Assembly (NCBI GenBank): GCA_007127575.1
Contig: SKZC01000002.1
Span: 1-8,626, forward strand
Source: Gemmatimonadota bacterium
GTDB taxonomy: Bacteria > Gemmatimonadota > Gemmatimonadetes > Longimicrobiales > Gaopeijiaceae
Reading direction: 5' to 3'
DNA: 8,626 nucleotides
Below the pieces are notes generated by a model. That model had not been told where the DNA came from. It made no database searches and saw nothing but the letters and a program-made list of their open reading frames with translations. Within the stretch, counting starts at the first letter, position 1. Each line of letters begins with the position of its first letter. The translations under genes were made by a program, and so were the position numbers. Shown here one piece after another: positions 7,162-8,626 of the stretch.

Positions 7162-7179
7162 CCCCTCCCCGCCCCCCCC
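7162..7179 (-). other. G-rich tract with G-quadruplex potential at the lactate-permease stop codon
   Basis: On the minus strand the TGA of the permease gene is followed at once by eight G, C, four G, A, four G. This satisfies the usual four-runs-of-three-G pattern with one- and two-base loops, so DNA or mRNA could fold into a G-quadruplex between the permease and the LolA-like gene. No T-run follows and no orthodox terminator is seen in the 78 bases up to the next start. Function is not demonstrated; in GC-rich DNA such tracts also arise by chance. Confidence 0.45.
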
Positions 7180-8626
7180 TCATCGGACCAGAAGGAGGGC
7201 CAGACTCCCTCCCGCTGAAAGGTACAGGAGGCTCACTCCCAGGGTCCCGCGGAGGATCTCACCTTCCCGGTGAGTCAGGCCCACCGTGGCCCCCGCCGCC
7301 ACTACGTTATGGGGACAGACCATGTTTCCCACCGCGGCCCCGAATCCCTGGGCTCCCACCGTTCCGCCCACGGGGAGCCCCAGGGCCAGGGCGGCCTCCT
7401 GCTGCAGGTCGGTGAAGAGGATGTTGGATGCCGTGGCCGATCCCGCCACGAAGGTCCCCAACGCTCCCACGAAGGGCGACACGAAGGGCCAGCCCGCACC
7501 GATGCTCTGGGCTGCCGCCACGGCCAGGGCCTCGGTCATCCCCGAGTGCACCATAATCCGCGCCAGACCCAACATGGCCAGAAGGGCCACCGCCACCGGA
7601 ACGAGCTGCACGGTGGCATCCCGTACCACCCGGCCCAGGGTCCGGAGGGCTGGGCGCTGGATCACCACTCCGGCGAGGAAACCGGCCAGCAACATGCTTC
7701 CAGGGTGGTGGAGAGGGGCCATGGCCCCGGAAAAGGTCTCCCCATGGAGACTCCACGAGAGAGACGGACCCCGAACCCAGTCCTGAAGCCCGGGGACCAG
7801 CCGAGTGCACAAGACGAGAGCGACCAGGACCAGATAGGGCGCAGCGGCGCGAAGAACGGACCGTCCGGAGGGAGGCCGCTCCGACGTCCCCGTGGAGTCC
7901 TGGACCGGTGCTTCACCGGCCCCGCCCGGTGGAAACCACCGGAGGAGAAGCACGAATGCACCCCCACCCACCAGGGCCCCGACAATGGTAGGAAGCTCGG
8001 GCCCCACGAAGCTCCAGACGAGGGTGAACGGCACGGTGAAAGAGAGGAACGCGGCCAGGGACCAGACGACCATCATCCGCTGCGAGGTCCACGCTCCTCC
8101 GTCTGCGGGGATGCTTTCCAGGGACCGATGGGCCATGAAGACCATGAAGCCCAAGGGAATCCAACCCAGAAGCGTATGGTACGGCCCGGTGGCCCGAGCC
8201 AGCTCCAGGCCGCTCAGTCCGGTGGCCGCCATCTGGGGCACGATGGGGGTTCCCACCGCGCCGAACGAAACCCCGACAGAATGTCCGATGAGGGAGATGG
8301 TCACCGCCGTAACAGGCCCGAACCCGGCAGCCACCAGGAAGGGGGCCGCCAGGGCCACGGAGGCCCCGAAGCCGGCTGCACCCTCCATGAAGAGGACGAA
8401 GAACCAGGCGATGAGAAGGGCGAGGATCCGGGGGTCCTCGGCGAACCGACTCAGGAAGCTGCGGAGGACCTGGGCGGAGCCCGTCCTCAATTGGAGGTGG
8501 TGGATCCCCAGCGCGGGTCCGATGATCCAGAGGATGGTCAGAGCGGTAAAGCCTCCTTCCGCTCCCACACCCACGAGCCCCTGAACCACCCCCACCTCCC
8601 CGTCCAGGCCTTGGGGAAAGTCGAAG
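7180..8626 (-). CDS. L-lactate permease (LctP) family transporter, N-terminus beyond the right edge
   Basis: About 482 codons are visible. The frame is open to the window edge, so the GTG at 8595 is probably not the start; LctP proteins usually run to about 530-560 residues, so about 50-80 N-terminal residues (the first one or two helices) are missing. Counting from the codon at 8595, conserved LctP blocks are FMEGAAGFGASVALAAPFL near 69-87, HSVGVSFGAVGTPIVP at 105-120, FVAGSATASNILF, and near the end GNMVCPHNVVAAGATVGL followed by HREGEILRGTL. About eleven hydrophobic helices are visible, with a hydrophilic loop (GEAPVQDSTGTSERPPSG) in the middle. Family members are inner-membrane symporters of lactate, glycolate and related 2-hydroxy acids. 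The stop lies about 78 bases before the LolA-like gene on the same strand. Substrate within the family is not determined. Confidence 0.92.
   Translation of the reverse strand, partial: FDFPQGLDGEVGVVQGLVGVGAEGGFTALTILWIIGPALGIHHLQLRTGSAQVLRSFLSRFAEDPRILALLIAWFFVLFMEGAAGFGASVALAAPFLVAAGFGPVTAVTISLIGHSVGVSFGAVGTPIVPQMAATGLSGLELARATGPYHTLLGWIPLGFMVFMAHRSLESIPADGGAWTSQRMMVVWSLAAFLSFTVPFTLVWSFVGPELPTIVGALVGGGAFVLLLRWFPPGGAGEAPVQDSTGTSERPPSGRSVLRAAAPYLVLVALVLCTRLVPGLQDWVRGPSLSWSLHGETFSGAMAPLHHPGSMLLAGFLAGVVIQRPALRTLGRVVRDATVQLVPVAVALLAMLGLARIMVHSGMTEALAVAAAQSIGAGWPFVSPFVGALGTFVAGSATASNILFTDLQQEAALALGLPVGGTVGAQGFGAAVGNMVCPHNVVAAGATVGLTHREGEILRGTLGVSLLYLSAGGSLALLLVR

Overview
The window is strongly GC-rich and all recognisable genes lie on the minus strand, so transcription runs from the right edge to the left. 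The organism is a Gram-negative (diderm) bacterium: there are two candidate lipoproteins with lipoboxes, a predicted outer-membrane beta-barrel ending in Phe-Phe, and a LolA-like periplasmic protein. The overall style (GC-rich, GTG/ATG starts, lipoprotein-rich, DUF1028 protein with a signal sequence) would fit Gemmatimonadota or a neighbouring phylum, but no marker gene is present and this is a weak guess.

Layout in order of transcription: (1) the 3' part of an L-lactate permease (LctP) family transporter, cut by the right edge (8626-7180); (2) a LolA-like outer-membrane lipoprotein-sorting family protein with a signal peptide (7101-6295); (3) and (4) two 426-residue FtsX/MacB/LolC-type ABC permeases (6298-5018 and 5021-3741); (5) a LolD/MacB-type ABC ATPase (3660-2902); (6) a predicted outer-membrane beta-barrel protein (2902-1697); (7) a small lipoprotein with a bacterial Ig-like (Big_14-like) domain (1573-1097); (8) a DUF1028 (Ntn-hydrolase-like) protein carrying a lipoprotein signal (911-33). 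Genes 2/3 and 3/4 overlap by ATGA and genes 5/6 by TGATG, so genes 2-6 are almost certainly one translationally coupled operon, with one 80-base gap between genes 4 and 5.

The centre of interest is genes 2-6. Together they encode an inner-membrane ATPase, a permease pair, a periplasmic lipid-chaperone-like protein and an outer-membrane barrel. That is the full set of parts for an ABC-driven route that moves a hydrophobic molecule from the inner membrane across the periplasm to the outer membrane. It resembles LolCDE-LolA but ends in a barrel rather than LolB, and it parallels gene sets in which RND/MMPL pumps are paired with LolA-fold proteins and DUF1302-type barrels. The substrate cannot be read from the sequence. 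The lactate permease upstream and the two lipoproteins downstream may share transcripts with this operon, but the sequence gives no firm functional link. I found no RNA genes, CRISPR arrays, mobile elements or convincing intrinsic terminators.
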